Shown here piece after piece: positions 15,938 to 23,249 of a stretch of 34,706 nucleotides of DNA. Source of the stretch: Rhodospirillaceae bacterium (GTDB lineage Bacteria; Pseudomonadota; Alphaproteobacteria; Bin65); the NCBI GenBank assembly GCA_009840595.1, contig VXNK01000099.1, positions 1 to 34,706 of the forward strand, written 5' to 3'. Made by a program: the position numbers and the translations under genes. The notes under the pieces are model-generated. The model saw only the letters and a program-made list of their open reading frames with translations. It was not told the DNA's origin and made no database searches. Numbering within the stretch: position 1 is the stretch's first letter; every line of letters starts with the position of its first letter.

Positions 15938-15965
15938 ACTTTACCAAATACCTTACCAACGTCAA
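15938..15965 (-). promoter_or_regulatory. Predicted promoter of the EF-hand gene
   Basis: On the minus strand TTGACG (15960-15965) and TAAAGT (15938-15943) are separated by 16 bp in the 55-bp gap between the tctA stop and the EF-hand ATG. The transcription start would lie near 15931, leaving a ~20-base leader with GGAGAG before the ATG at 15910. The gene therefore has its own promoter and need not depend on the upstream TTT operon. Confidence 0.5.
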
Positions 15966-17558
15966 TCATGCATTAGCGCGATTTCGTTTATTTCTGTTAT
16001 TGCCGCGGCTGAAGAACACGACGACGAGCGTGGCGATAGCCATGAAGGCGATGGAAATCGGGCTCGAAAACAGGAACCACGGATCGGAGCCCGTCGCCGA
16101 GAAGGCCTGCCGCACCGCCTCTTCGAGATTGTTGGCAAGGATGAAGCCGATCACGAAGGGCAGGACGGAGAAGTTGAGCTTGCGCAGCAGGTAGCCGACG
16201 AAGCCGAAGAACAGCGCGATGTAGATCGCCAGCATTTCCGGGCGCTGGACATAGATCGCCGTCAGCGTCAGCAGCAGCACGATCGGCAGCAGGCGCTGTT
16301 TCGGAATCCGCACCATCACACCCATCGAGCGCATGAACGCGCCGCCGATCGTCCAGTTGAGCAGGTTGGCGAAGACCATGGTCGTGAACAGGCCGAAGGC
16401 GATGACCATCTCGCTGTTGATCTGGTCCGGCACCAGGCGGAACACCGCAGGCCCGGGATTGAAGCCGCTGATCGTCTCGGTCGCCAGGATGATGAAGACG
16501 GCGGCGACGTTGCCCGGGATGCCGAGCGACAGCACCGGGATGAGGTTGGCGCCCGAGACCGCGCTGTTGGCCGCCTCCGTCGCCGCGACCCCTTCGGGCG
16601 TGCCTTCGCCGAACGGCACGTCGCCCTTGTGCAGCTTGCGGCCGGTTGCGTAGCCGAGCGTCGCCGCCAGGGTCGATCCGATGCCCGGCAGGGCGCCGAT
16701 CATGGTGCCGATAGCGGCGGAAATGCCGACGAAGGGCGCGATGCGCCGGATATCCCGCAACCGCAGCCGGTTGTCGCCGCTCGCCGGCGGCGCCGAGATC
16801 GCATCGGTCGCGCGCTTCTCGCGCCACATGTCTTCCAGCGCCTTGAACACCTCGCCGAGGATCAGCACGCCGAGGACGACGCCGATGAGCGGCAGGCCGC
16901 CGGCCAGCGCATCGCTGCCGAAGGACAGACGGGGATGGGTGTCTTCCCCGGTGCCGATATAGGCGACGAACATGCCGAACAGCGCCGAGAGCAGGCCCTT
17001 CCAGACCGAATCGCCGACCACCGCCGAGATGAAGGCCAGCGACAGGACGATCAGCGCCGCCTTTTCCGGGAAATCGAGATAAGCCTCGACGGCGATCGCC
17101 AGGAACGGCGCGCAGGTGAAGAGCACGAGATCGGAGAACGTGTCCCCCGACGCGGACGAAAAATGCGCGACCCGGAGCGCCTTGCCGGCTTCGCCCTTTT
17201 TGGTCATCGGGAAGCCGTCCAGCGTGGTCATCAGGGAATCCGGCGTTCCCGGCGTATTGAACAGGATTGCCGGCACGGCGCCGCCCACCGTCGCGCCTTT
17301 CATGATCCCGATCATGAAGCCGAGCACCGGAAGCAGCGCGTCCGGGTTGAAGCCGAAGATCGTGATCAGGATCGGCAGCGAGATCGCCATGGCGAACGGT
17401 CCGCCGAGGCCCGGCGCCGCGCCGACCACGATGCCGCCGAGGAACCCGAGCACGACCATGACCACGGTGATCGAGATCGGCACGCCGAACAGGCTCGCGA
17501 CCGGCGCCTCGGTGAAGACCGCGACGACGCCGAGCCAGACATGGTCGAGGATGCCCAT
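15966..17558 (-). CDS. tctA: TTT transporter large membrane subunit TctA (system 2)
   Basis: Large membrane subunit of a second tripartite tricarboxylate transporter. At 530 residues it is slightly longer than the system 1 copy and clearly diverged from it. Motifs are A-P-G-L-G-G-P (48-54) and F-N-T-P-G-T-P-D-S (100-108) in the first half, and 'GALPGIGSTLAATLGY' with 'LSLGIPGNVAAVF' in the second, the mirrored sites of the family. Start codon and tctB stop share one base (TAATG), indicating tight coupling. The final codons (R-G-N-N-R-N-K-R-N-R-A-N-A) are basic and written in AT-rich codons, unlike the rest of the gene; they form the edge of the AT-rich island. The substrate is unknown. Confidence 0.93.
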   Translation of the reverse strand: MGILDHVWLGVVAVFTEAPVASLFGVPISITVVMVVLGFLGGIVVGAAPGLGGPFAMAISLPILITIFGFNPDALLPVLGFMIGIMKGATVGGAVPAILFNTPGTPDSLMTTLDGFPMTKKGEAGKALRVAHFSSASGDTFSDLVLFTCAPFLAIAVEAYLDFPEKAALIVLSLAFISAVVGDSVWKGLLSALFGMFVAYIGTGEDTHPRLSFGSDALAGGLPLIGVVLGVLILGEVFKALEDMWREKRATDAISAPPASGDNRLRLRDIRRIAPFVGISAAIGTMIGALPGIGSTLAATLGYATGRKLHKGDVPFGEGTPEGVAATEAANSAVSGANLIPVLSLGIPGNVAAVFIILATETISGFNPGPAVFRLVPDQINSEMVIAFGLFTTMVFANLLNWTIGGAFMRSMGVMVRIPKQRLLPIVLLLTLTAIYVQRPEMLAIYIALFFGFVGYLLRKLNFSVLPFVIGFILANNLEEAVRQAFSATGSDPWFLFSSPISIAFMAIATLVVVFFSRGNNRNKRNRANA

Positions 17559-18127
17559 TACTGGTCGCCGTTGGGCGGCAGGAGGACGTCGTCGAACGGC
17601 AGGTCGTACAGCACGATATGGACGAGCACCGCCAGCACGGCCGCGATGGCTGCGCTGCGGGCCAGTCGCTGCTCGACCACGGCAATGATGCCGGCGACCA
17701 TGACCGTGCCGCCGGCCAGGTAGCCGAGATACTTGTAGGGAACGGTGTCGCGCAGCTGGCGATAGCTGCCGATCTCGCCGCCGGCGGCATTGATGGCGTC
17801 GACCGTCAGCGGCCCGATGTAGACCATCAGTGCGAGCGCGAGCGCGAGCGCTGCGGCGACGCGAACGATGAAGATGAGGCTTTGCCGGTCGAACGGCGCA
17901 TCCGCCCGGTGCGGGCGCAGCAGTTCCGTGACGCCGAACAGCCCGGCGACCGCAAGCATGGCGATGGCGACGACGGTCGGGGCGAGGGCGTCGCCGATGG
18001 TCGTGCGCCGCCGGAACGTCTCGACCACGCCGGTCTCGATGTCAGCGGGAATCCAGAAGAGCAGGGTCGCCAAGGCGAAGACGGCGACGACCGCCGCCAC
18101 GCCGAGCGACCAGGGATCGGCACGCAT
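17558..18127 (-). CDS. tctB: TTT transporter small membrane subunit TctB (system 2)
   Basis: Small membrane subunit, 189 residues, with about five hydrophobic segments (8-28, 47-71, 84-106, 132-152 and 156-174). Sequence similarity in this family is low, so the call rests on topology, length and the tctC-tctB-tctA order. It shares one base with the tctA start codon. The 64-bp gap to tctC is occupied almost entirely by an inverted repeat (18149-18186). Little sequence resemblance to the system 1 TctB is visible by eye, consistent with two separately acquired transporters rather than a recent duplication. Confidence 0.85.
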   Translation of the reverse strand: MRADPWSLGVAAVVAVFALATLLFWIPADIETGVVETFRRRTTIGDALAPTVVAIAMLAVAGLFGVTELLRPHRADAPFDRQSLIFIVRVAAALALALALMVYIGPLTVDAINAAGGEIGSYRQLRDTVPYKYLGYLAGGTVMVAGIIAVVEQRLARSAAIAAVLAVLVHIVLYDLPFDDVLLPPNGDQ

Positions 18128-18148
18128 GACTATGCCGGCTATGGGGGC

Positions 18149-18186
18149 GCCGGCGATCGAGGCGCGCTGGCCTCGATCCGGCCGGC
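18149..18186 (-). promoter_or_regulatory. Hairpin between tctC and tctB (system 2)
   Basis: GCCGGC-GATCGAGGC (18149-18163) pairs with GCCTCGATC (18170-18178) and, after a 2-base bulge, GCCGGC (18181-18186), around a 6-base loop. It starts five bases after the tctC stop. On the plus strand it is followed by T5 (18187-18191) and so looks like an intrinsic terminator facing antisense transcription. On the sense strand there is no T tract, so mRNA stabilisation or attenuation between binding protein and membrane genes is more likely. System 1 has an equivalent at 6416-6447. Confidence 0.65.
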
Positions 18187-18191
18187 TTTTT

Positions 18192-19154
18192 CTACTGGGT
18201 CGCTTCCATCAGTTGCTTGGAGCTGGCGATGCCGTCGGCGACCAGCTTGTCGAGGGCGGCGCCGGAAATCAGCAGCGGCCCGCCGAAGGCGCGGGTCACG
18301 AACTGCGCAGCCTTGGTGGACTTGTCCTTCAGAATCGCGGCGAAGGCGTCGGCCAGCCCCTTGCGGGCGTCGGCCGGGATGCCTTTCGGCGCGACGATGA
18401 GGAACTTGGCGCCGGCGTCGTAGGGAATACCCAGCTCCATCATCGTGGGTGCGTCGGGCGAAACCTTGAGCCGGGCGGACTCGCCGGACATCAGGTTGAC
18501 GAGATCGCCCGCCCTGACGCCCTTGCCCTGGATGCCCGCGACCCAGCCGGCATCGACATCGCCCGCGGTGATTGCGTTCAGGACGCCGCGGCCGCCCTTG
18601 AACATCACGGTGTTGAGCTCGATGCCGAACTTCTGCTGGACGACGTAGGCCAGGTCCGCGAGTCTCGGGCTCATGGCGCCGAACTTGACCTTGGCGCCGC
18701 CCTTCGCTGCCTTGACCAGGTCGTGGATCGACTTCCAGCCGCGGCTCGTCTTGGCGACGATGCCCATCTGCGAGCCTGCCGTGGTTGTAATGTAGGTGAA
18801 GTCGCCCACCGCGTAGCCGGGCTTTTTCGTGGCCAGAATGTTGTAGCCGAAGGTCTCCGTGACGGCGATGCCGATGGTGAGCCCGTCATTGGGCTGGGTC
18901 TTCAGCTTGCGCGCCATCACCGCGCCGCCCTTGCCGGTCACGTTCTGCGGGATGATCTTCCAGCCCTTGGTCTTCTCGAGCGAGGTGGCCATGAGGCGCG
19001 CCTGGGTGTCGGCGCCGCCGCCGGCCCGGAACGCGATCATCAGGTTGATCGGGCCGCTCGGTTTCCACTCCGCGGCCGCCGGTGCGGCGGCAGTCAGCAG
19101 TGCGGCGGTTGCAACGGCCGCGGCGGCCGATACGCGCAAAGGCGTGAACGTCAT
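18192..19154 (-). CDS. tctC: TTT solute-binding protein TctC (system 2)
   Basis: Periplasmic binding protein of the second TTT system. A strong AAGGAGG precedes two possible starts: ATG at 19160 (only two bases after it) and ATG at 19154 (eight bases after it). The latter has proper spacing and is chosen, giving 320 residues. The signal peptide is 'MTFTPLRVSAAAAVATAALL' with an A-A-A-E cleavage region near residue 28. The mature protein has 'MIAFRAGGGADTQARLMA', where the G-G-G-A-D turn corresponds to the ligand site and differs from the P-P-G-D-L-E-D of system 1, so the two proteins probably bind different ligands. It is first gene of tctC-tctB-tctA and ends five bases before a hairpin. Confidence 0.9.
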   Translation of the reverse strand: MTFTPLRVSAAAAVATAALLTAAAPAAAEWKPSGPINLMIAFRAGGGADTQARLMATSLEKTKGWKIIPQNVTGKGGAVMARKLKTQPNDGLTIGIAVTETFGYNILATKKPGYAVGDFTYITTTAGSQMGIVAKTSRGWKSIHDLVKAAKGGAKVKFGAMSPRLADLAYVVQQKFGIELNTVMFKGGRGVLNAITAGDVDAGWVAGIQGKGVRAGDLVNLMSGESARLKVSPDAPTMMELGIPYDAGAKFLIVAPKGIPADARKGLADAFAAILKDKSTKAAQFVTRAFGGPLLISGAALDKLVADGIASSKQLMEATQ

Positions 19155-19204
19155 CTTCATTTCCTCCTTCTTGAGCGTTCGCTCGTTCCGTTGACCAATC
19201 AACC

Positions 19205-19254
19205 ATATCATGTGCGCTTCGTGCCGGGCTGCGCATCCTGTCCCATATATCATG
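19205..19254 (-). promoter_or_regulatory. Paired ATATCATG repeats upstream of tctC (system 2)
   Basis: ATATCATG occurs at 19205-19212 and again at 19247-19254, exactly 42 bp apart, about four helical turns. Both lie in the 144-bp gap between the tctC start and the hydrolase stop. A short TTGA-CCAA-TCAA dyad (19191-19202) lies beside the first. They could be binding sites for a regulator of the transporter. No convincing -35/-10 pair is visible, so the assignment is tentative. Confidence 0.3.
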
Positions 19255-19298
19255 AACCGTACGTGAGGCGCGCTGTTCGTTGCGGGCCGGCCGGCGGG

Positions 19299-20657
19299 CT
19301 ATCCGATTCCGTCCAGCACCGCTTTGAAGCGGCGCAGGGGCGCCGGATCGCGCAGCATGGCGAGCGGGACGCTGAAATGGCCGCGCCGCCAGACGAAGCG
19401 GTTTTCCGGCGGCACGCGCCATTCCTCGATCAGCAGCCGCGCGCTCGCAAACGGCGTGACGTCGTCCCGGCTGCCCAGCACGGTGACGATTTTTTCCGGC
19501 GGAATGACGGGTTTGCCGACCGGGTCGAGCAGGGGCATGAAGCGCCCGATCAGCTCGCCGGTCCAGCCCCGCGCCATCGTGTTCTCGGCGATGCCCCAGG
19601 CCTGCGCCATCGAGCCGTGTACCGCGGCGTCGGCGATCCGGCCGGTATGGGTGATCAGCAGCATGGCGTCGGGGCGCAGCCGTTCGGGCCAGAAGCGCGC
19701 CTTGTCGACGATCACTTGGGAGGTCATGGCGCCCAGGCTGCTGCCGCCGATCGCGACCGGCGCGGCGCTCGTCCGGCGGCACCAGTCGATCAGCACGGCC
19801 CATTCGCGCGCCGCGGCGGTGAAATGGTCGAGCGCGCCGCGCGGCGCCGAGGCGATGAACATCTCGCCGCCATAGCGCCCGTCGGGCACCCGCCGGCCGT
19901 GCCACGGCGCCTCGGGCCGGACGACGCGGATACCCATGGCGATCAGCGCCTCGATCTCGTCGACCAGGCCGCGCCAGTGGTCGAACTCGACGCAGATGCC
20001 GTGGCCGAAGATCAGGGTCGGTGGGTCTGCGACACCTTCGGGCTCGTAGACCCGGGCGACGACGGTATCGTTCATCTTCCGGGAGGGCGAGGCGAACCGG
20101 AGCCAGAATTCCCGCCGGCCGGGCAGGGCGGAAAAGCGCCGCGATTCGGCGATGGCCGGCATCGGGTCGGGGGCGGCGAACGCCTGCGCCGGATCGGCGA
20201 CCAGGTTCGCAAAATCCGCCGCGACCTCTTCGGGCGAAGGAATTGCCCAGCGGATCGGCGCTGCCACGACGGCGCTCCGCCAGGGCGCGAACAGCCGCCG
20301 CTGGGCGTTGTAGCCATTTCGCCGGAACAGGCGCGCGCGTTCGATTTCCGCGAGGACGGACGGTGCGTCGTCGCCGTCGCCGAAAAAGGCTTCTTCCCAG
20401 GCGCGTTCGCTGTCCAGCACCCGGCTGCGGACGCCTTCGAAGCGGCGCAGCCGGCCTTCGAGCAGGGACCGGCCGTGCACCGCCGATGCGTCCGGCATTT
20501 CCGCCGCGAAACGCTCGAGCGAGCCTTCCGCGGCCCGCGCCGCCGCCCAGAGCCGAGACAGCGGGAAGAACCAGTTGCACAGCAGATGCATGGCCGCGCG
20601 GTCGAACCAGGGCCGCCCGATCAGGCTGCCGATCGGCGAGCGCAGGCAGGCCCGCAT
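19299..20657 (-). CDS. Alpha/beta hydrolase with long N-terminal region
   Basis: Putative esterase or lipase-type hydrolase. From the ATG at 20657 it has 452 residues. The hydrolase core follows about 200 residues of N-terminal sequence. Visible catalytic elements are the oxyanion-loop H-G (219-220) in 'IFGHGICVEFDHW', the nucleophile elbow G-S-S-L-G (305-309, S307), an acid at D398 or D399 in 'GSRDDVTP', and H427 in 'RRGHFSV'. A complete triad is therefore present. Upstream codons to 20753 are open but proline- and arginine-rich and were not included. The PlsB-like acyltransferase gene ends 34 bp upstream on the same strand, so a lipid substrate is a reasonable inference. Specific activity is unknown. 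Confidence 0.8.
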   Translation of the reverse strand: MRACLRSPIGSLIGRPWFDRAAMHLLCNWFFPLSRLWAAARAAEGSLERFAAEMPDASAVHGRSLLEGRLRRFEGVRSRVLDSERAWEEAFFGDGDDAPSVLAEIERARLFRRNGYNAQRRLFAPWRSAVVAAPIRWAIPSPEEVAADFANLVADPAQAFAAPDPMPAIAESRRFSALPGRREFWLRFASPSRKMNDTVVARVYEPEGVADPPTLIFGHGICVEFDHWRGLVDEIEALIAMGIRVVRPEAPWHGRRVPDGRYGGEMFIASAPRGALDHFTAAAREWAVLIDWCRRTSAAPVAIGGSSLGAMTSQVIVDKARFWPERLRPDAMLLITHTGRIADAAVHGSMAQAWGIAENTMARGWTGELIGRFMPLLDPVGKPVIPPEKIVTVLGSRDDVTPFASARLLIEEWRVPPENRFVWRRGHFSVPLAMLRDPAPLRRFKAVLDGIG

Positions 20658-20691
20658 AAACTCCGGCGCGGGCAGTCGCCGCGGAGCGGTG

Positions 20692-22131
20692 CTACTCAGG
20701 GCCGGACAGCTTCTTCTGGAGCTGCGCGCGCAGCTGCACGATGGAGGCGGCATAGTAGGTCAGCAGCACGCGTTCGGCCGCGACCGGGGCCAGCCCGCCG
20801 CCGCTCTGCTCCGCGATCAGTCTGCGCTTGCGCATGCGATTTACCGCTGCCTCGATTTCGGCGGCTTCGCTGCCTTCCCTGAGACCGATATGGGCGCCCA
20901 GTTCACGCACGTCATTGAGCCAGCGCAATGCGCGACTATTTATCTCCGCCGCCGGCAGCGGCCCGTCCGCCTCGGTCAGGACCAGCGAGACCAGAGGCAC
21001 CGAGAGCACCGGAACGACATCGGTAATCCGGTCGGTCAGTTCCGAACCGAGCTCTTCGATGGCGGAAAAGAACGGCTCCCGTTCCAGCCGGGAGAGATCG
21101 ATGCCCCGCTCGTCCGACCAGGCCCGGAGCGAAAGCGGCTCGCCGAAATTGGCGCAGGCGACGCCGAATCCGGCCGACCGCCCCTGCATTTTCCGCCAGG
21201 CGAGCTTGAGCACGAATTTGGCCGTGCCGCCCATCAGGAATCGCCCGCCCCGACCGCGAAAATCCGTGTCCGGATTGGCCACGAGGGTCCGTTCCTCGGC
21301 CACCCGGTCGAAATTGGTCGCGACCGGCACGAACATGATGTCGTAGGGGCCGGCCGGATCGAACGTCTTGGTGATGTAGCCGAGCATGCCGAGCTTCGGG
21401 GGATTGATCGTGCCGTCGCGCGAGAGTTTGCCCTCGGCGAAGATGGCGTGGGGCACGCAGGCTTCCGTCGCCATCTGGACGTAGCGTTCGAGCACCTTGC
21501 GGTACAGCGGATCGTCCGTCTTGCGGCGCAGGATATAGGCGCCGGCCAGGCGCAGCAGGCTGCGAAACGGCCAGACCCGCGCCCATTCGCCGGCGCCGTA
21601 GGACAGGGCGACGCTGCCGGATGCGAGATAGGTCACCAGCAGGTAATCGGCGTTGCTGCGGTGGTTGATGAAAAAGACGACGGCGGTGTCGGGCGGGATG
21701 TCGGCCATCGCCTGTTCGTGGGCATAGGCCAGGCGGACCCGGTAAAAGGCGCGCAGCAGCCAGCGCGCGCTGCGGTAGCCCAGCCGGAAATAGAAATAGG
21801 CGTTGAAGGCCGGCACCATCTCCCGCGCGATCCTGGACACTTCGGCCGTCAGGCTGTCGCGCGATACGCCGCGTTCCTGGGCGACGGCGCCGACCGTCTT
21901 CATCACCTCCGGATCGTAGACCAGACGGTCGATCAGCACGCGGCGCTTGGTGATCTGGAAGGTCGGCAACTCCAGCCGCAGCCGGTCGTTGACGTCGTCG
22001 ATCACCTTGTTGACATGGCGGCGCAGATACCAGCGCGCGGTGGGCAGCAGCACATCGTCGAGCGCCGCCAGCACTGCCAATGCCGCGATAATGAGCAGCA
22101 GCCAGACCGGTATCTCGACCGTCTCTGTCAT
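20692..22131 (-). CDS. PlsB-like glycerolipid acyltransferase family protein
   Basis: Membrane-associated acyltransferase of the PlsB/PlsC superfamily, transferring a fatty acyl group to a glycerol-phosphate-type acceptor. The 479 residues start with a transmembrane helix (9-30). The catalytic H-R-S-N-A-D motif (H157, D162) is followed by 'GAYILRRK' (198-204) and F-A-E-G-K-L-S-R-D-G (231-240). These correspond to the H(X)4D, acceptor-binding and F-x-E-G motifs of glycerol-3-phosphate acyltransferases. It is much shorter than E. coli PlsB (about 800 residues) and longer than typical PlsC (about 240), so it belongs to an intermediate group whose acceptor is uncertain. It is transcribed with the hydrolase downstream and diverges from the TacA-type antitoxin gene. 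Confidence 0.85.
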   Translation of the reverse strand: MTETVEIPVWLLLIIAALAVLAALDDVLLPTARWYLRRHVNKVIDDVNDRLRLELPTFQITKRRVLIDRLVYDPEVMKTVGAVAQERGVSRDSLTAEVSRIAREMVPAFNAYFYFRLGYRSARWLLRAFYRVRLAYAHEQAMADIPPDTAVVFFINHRSNADYLLVTYLASGSVALSYGAGEWARVWPFRSLLRLAGAYILRRKTDDPLYRKVLERYVQMATEACVPHAIFAEGKLSRDGTINPPKLGMLGYITKTFDPAGPYDIMFVPVATNFDRVAEERTLVANPDTDFRGRGGRFLMGGTAKFVLKLAWRKMQGRSAGFGVACANFGEPLSLRAWSDERGIDLSRLEREPFFSAIEELGSELTDRITDVVPVLSVPLVSLVLTEADGPLPAAEINSRALRWLNDVRELGAHIGLREGSEAAEIEAAVNRMRKRRLIAEQSGGGLAPVAAERVLLTYYAASIVQLRAQLQKKLSGPE

Positions 22132-22244
22132 CGCTTTTCGTTCCGGGCCTCCCGCACGGGCCCGAAGTTAACACGGAAGACCGCCGGTGAGACAGGCCGG
22201 GAAGGGAGAGCGCAATCCGGCTCGGCGCCAAGCCCGCCGTCCGG

Positions 22245-22287
22245 TTGACATGCCGAATACGGGCTCGTACTTACATTGTCGCTACAA
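22245..22287 (+). promoter_or_regulatory. Predicted promoter and operator of the TacA/TacT-type module
   Basis: Consensus TTGACA (22245-22250) is followed 17 bp later by TACTTA, a weak -10. Just downstream lies the dyad TTGT-CGCT-ACAA (22276-22287), close to the expected transcription start. Antitoxins of this class have an N-terminal ribbon-helix-helix and repress their own promoter, so the dyad is a plausible operator. The remainder of the 192-bp gap from the PlsB-like gene holds no other gene. Confidence 0.4.
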
Positions 22288-22323
22288 ACGCGAGCGAACG
22301 GCGAGACTTCGGAGGAACCGAAA

Positions 22324-22587
22324 ATGCGGACGCAAACGATCAATCTGCGCGCCTCCGAAGAGCAGAAGGCGCTGATCGACCGGGCGGCCGCATGCCTCGG
22401 CAAGTCCAGGACCGAGTTCATCCTCGATACGATGCGCGAAGCGTCGGAGAATGTGTTGCTCGACCAGCGCATATTCTGGCTCGACGACGAATCCTTTGCC
22501 GCCTTTCAGGCGATCCTCGACGCGCCGCCGGAACCGACCGAAGAATTGCGTCGCACCCTGAACAGGACGCCGCTCTGGGAAAAGTAA
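22324..22587 (+). CDS. DUF1778 antitoxin (TacA/KacA-like)
   Basis: Antitoxin of the GNAT-type toxin-antitoxin class. The 87-residue product begins 'MRTQTINLRASEEQKALIDR', the ribbon-helix-helix strand and first helix of DUF1778. It continues with 'LGKSRTEFILDTMREASE' and ends in a tail ('FWLDDESFAAFQAILDAPPE', then 'EELRRTL') that wraps the acetyltransferase partner. The start at 22324 is supported by GGAGG eight bases upstream; longer in-frame extensions run into the operator region. The toxin gene begins 10 bp downstream. It should neutralise the toxin and repress the operon. Confidence 0.93.
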   Translation: MRTQTINLRASEEQKALIDRAAACLGKSRTEFILDTMREASENVLLDQRIFWLDDESFAAFQAILDAPPEPTEELRRTLNRTPLWEK

Positions 22588-22597
22588 AGGGCAGGCA

Positions 22598-23095
22598 ATG
22601 CCGCTGACCGGACCGGAACCGCTTTCCGAGCGCCATATCCTGACCGGTTTCGACAGCGGCCAACCGGCTCTCGATTCCTGGCTTGTCTCGCGAGCGCTCA
22701 GAAATGAGCGATCCGGAGCTTCGCGCACCTACGTTGCGTGCGAAGACGGCAGAGCGATTGCCTACTATTGCCTTTCTGCGGCCTCGGCGGCGCACCGGGC
22801 TGTTCCCGGACGAATCAGGCGGAACATGCCCGATCCGGTTCCGGTTGTTCTTCTGGGGCGCTTGGCGGTCGCAAGGTCCCATCAAGGCAGGGGACTCGCC
22901 CGGGACCTCGTCCGGGACGCGACGCTGCGGACCCTGCGCGCCGCGGAGATTGCCGGCGTCAGGGCCCTGCTCGTACACGCAGCCGATGCCGGTGCGGCTG
23001 GATTTTACAGGAAGGTGGGATTTATCGAATCGCCGACCGATCCGCTTGTCCTGTTATTGCCGTTGGAGACGATGCGCAACGGATTCGATACCTGA
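22598..23095 (+). CDS. GNAT acetyltransferase toxin (TacT/KacT-like)
   Basis: Toxin that, in characterised relatives, acetylates the amino group of the amino acid on charged tRNA and so stops translation. The 165 residues show the GNAT fold: 'FDSGQPALDSWL' near the N-terminus, 'LLGRLAV' (85-91), the acetyl-CoA pyrophosphate loop S-H-Q-G-R-G-L-A (94-101), and the catalytic-type tyrosine Y137 in 'GFYRKVGF'. Length and the 10-bp spacing after a DUF1778 gene are typical. All motifs look intact, so an active toxin is likely, although which aminoacyl-tRNA is modified is not visible. Confidence 0.92.
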   Translation: MPLTGPEPLSERHILTGFDSGQPALDSWLVSRALRNERSGASRTYVACEDGRAIAYYCLSAASAAHRAVPGRIRRNMPDPVPVVLLGRLAVARSHQGRGLARDLVRDATLRTLRAAEIAGVRALLVHAADAGAAGFYRKVGFIESPTDPLVLLLPLETMRNGFDT

Positions 23096-23131
23096 ATCAT
23101 TCGCGTTGGCATTCCACAAGTCCGGCTAGTG

Positions 23132-23149
23132 CCCGGCAGTATTGCCGGG
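23132..23149 (+). terminator. Stem-loop after the TacT-like gene
   Basis: CCCGGCA (23132-23138) and TGCCGGG (23143-23149) form a perfect 7-bp stem with a GTAT loop, 36 bp after the toxin stop. No T tract follows directly, so it would be a weak or Rho-assisted terminator between the toxin-antitoxin module and the AtuA operon. In the rest of the 154-bp gap a TAAAAT (23180-23185) resembles a -10 element, without a well-placed -35. Confidence 0.4.
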
Positions 23150-23249
23150 TCGATTGTCGCCAGTGCCATTGCCGCTGAATAAAATCTTTTCAAAACCGCC
23201 CGCTTCGGGGATTTTGCCGGCGGAGCGAACCTTGGGGACTGGCGGAAGG

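Larger units (their letters stand above)
14926..16010. other. AT-rich island spanning the pgk 3' end, EF-hand gene and tctA 3' end
   Basis: Base composition falls sharply here: 60-base lines inside the island contain as little as 28% G+C (15841-15900) and 42% (15661-15720), while flanking genes are far richer in G+C. The change begins inside pgk near 14926, covers the frameshifted EF-hand gene, and ends in the last ~15 codons of tctA (system 2). Both interrupted genes keep intact, sensible protein ends. This fits replacement or insertion of about 1 kb from a lower-GC donor by recombination within pgk and tctA. An assembly chimera is the competing explanation. Confidence 0.65.

Noticed and set aside
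15909..17723. Plus-strand frame of about 600 codons opposite tctA of system 2
   Set aside because: Highly charged shadow translation of a membrane protein gene, without motifs.
18149..18191. Intrinsic terminator on the plus strand
   Set aside because: Hairpin plus T5 looks ideal, but no plus-strand gene runs into it; treated as an intergenic element of the minus-strand tct operon.
17868..20882. Plus-strand frame of about 1000 codons opposite tctB, tctC and the hydrolase
   Set aside because: Covers three motif-bearing genes on the other strand; composition typical of antisense shadows.
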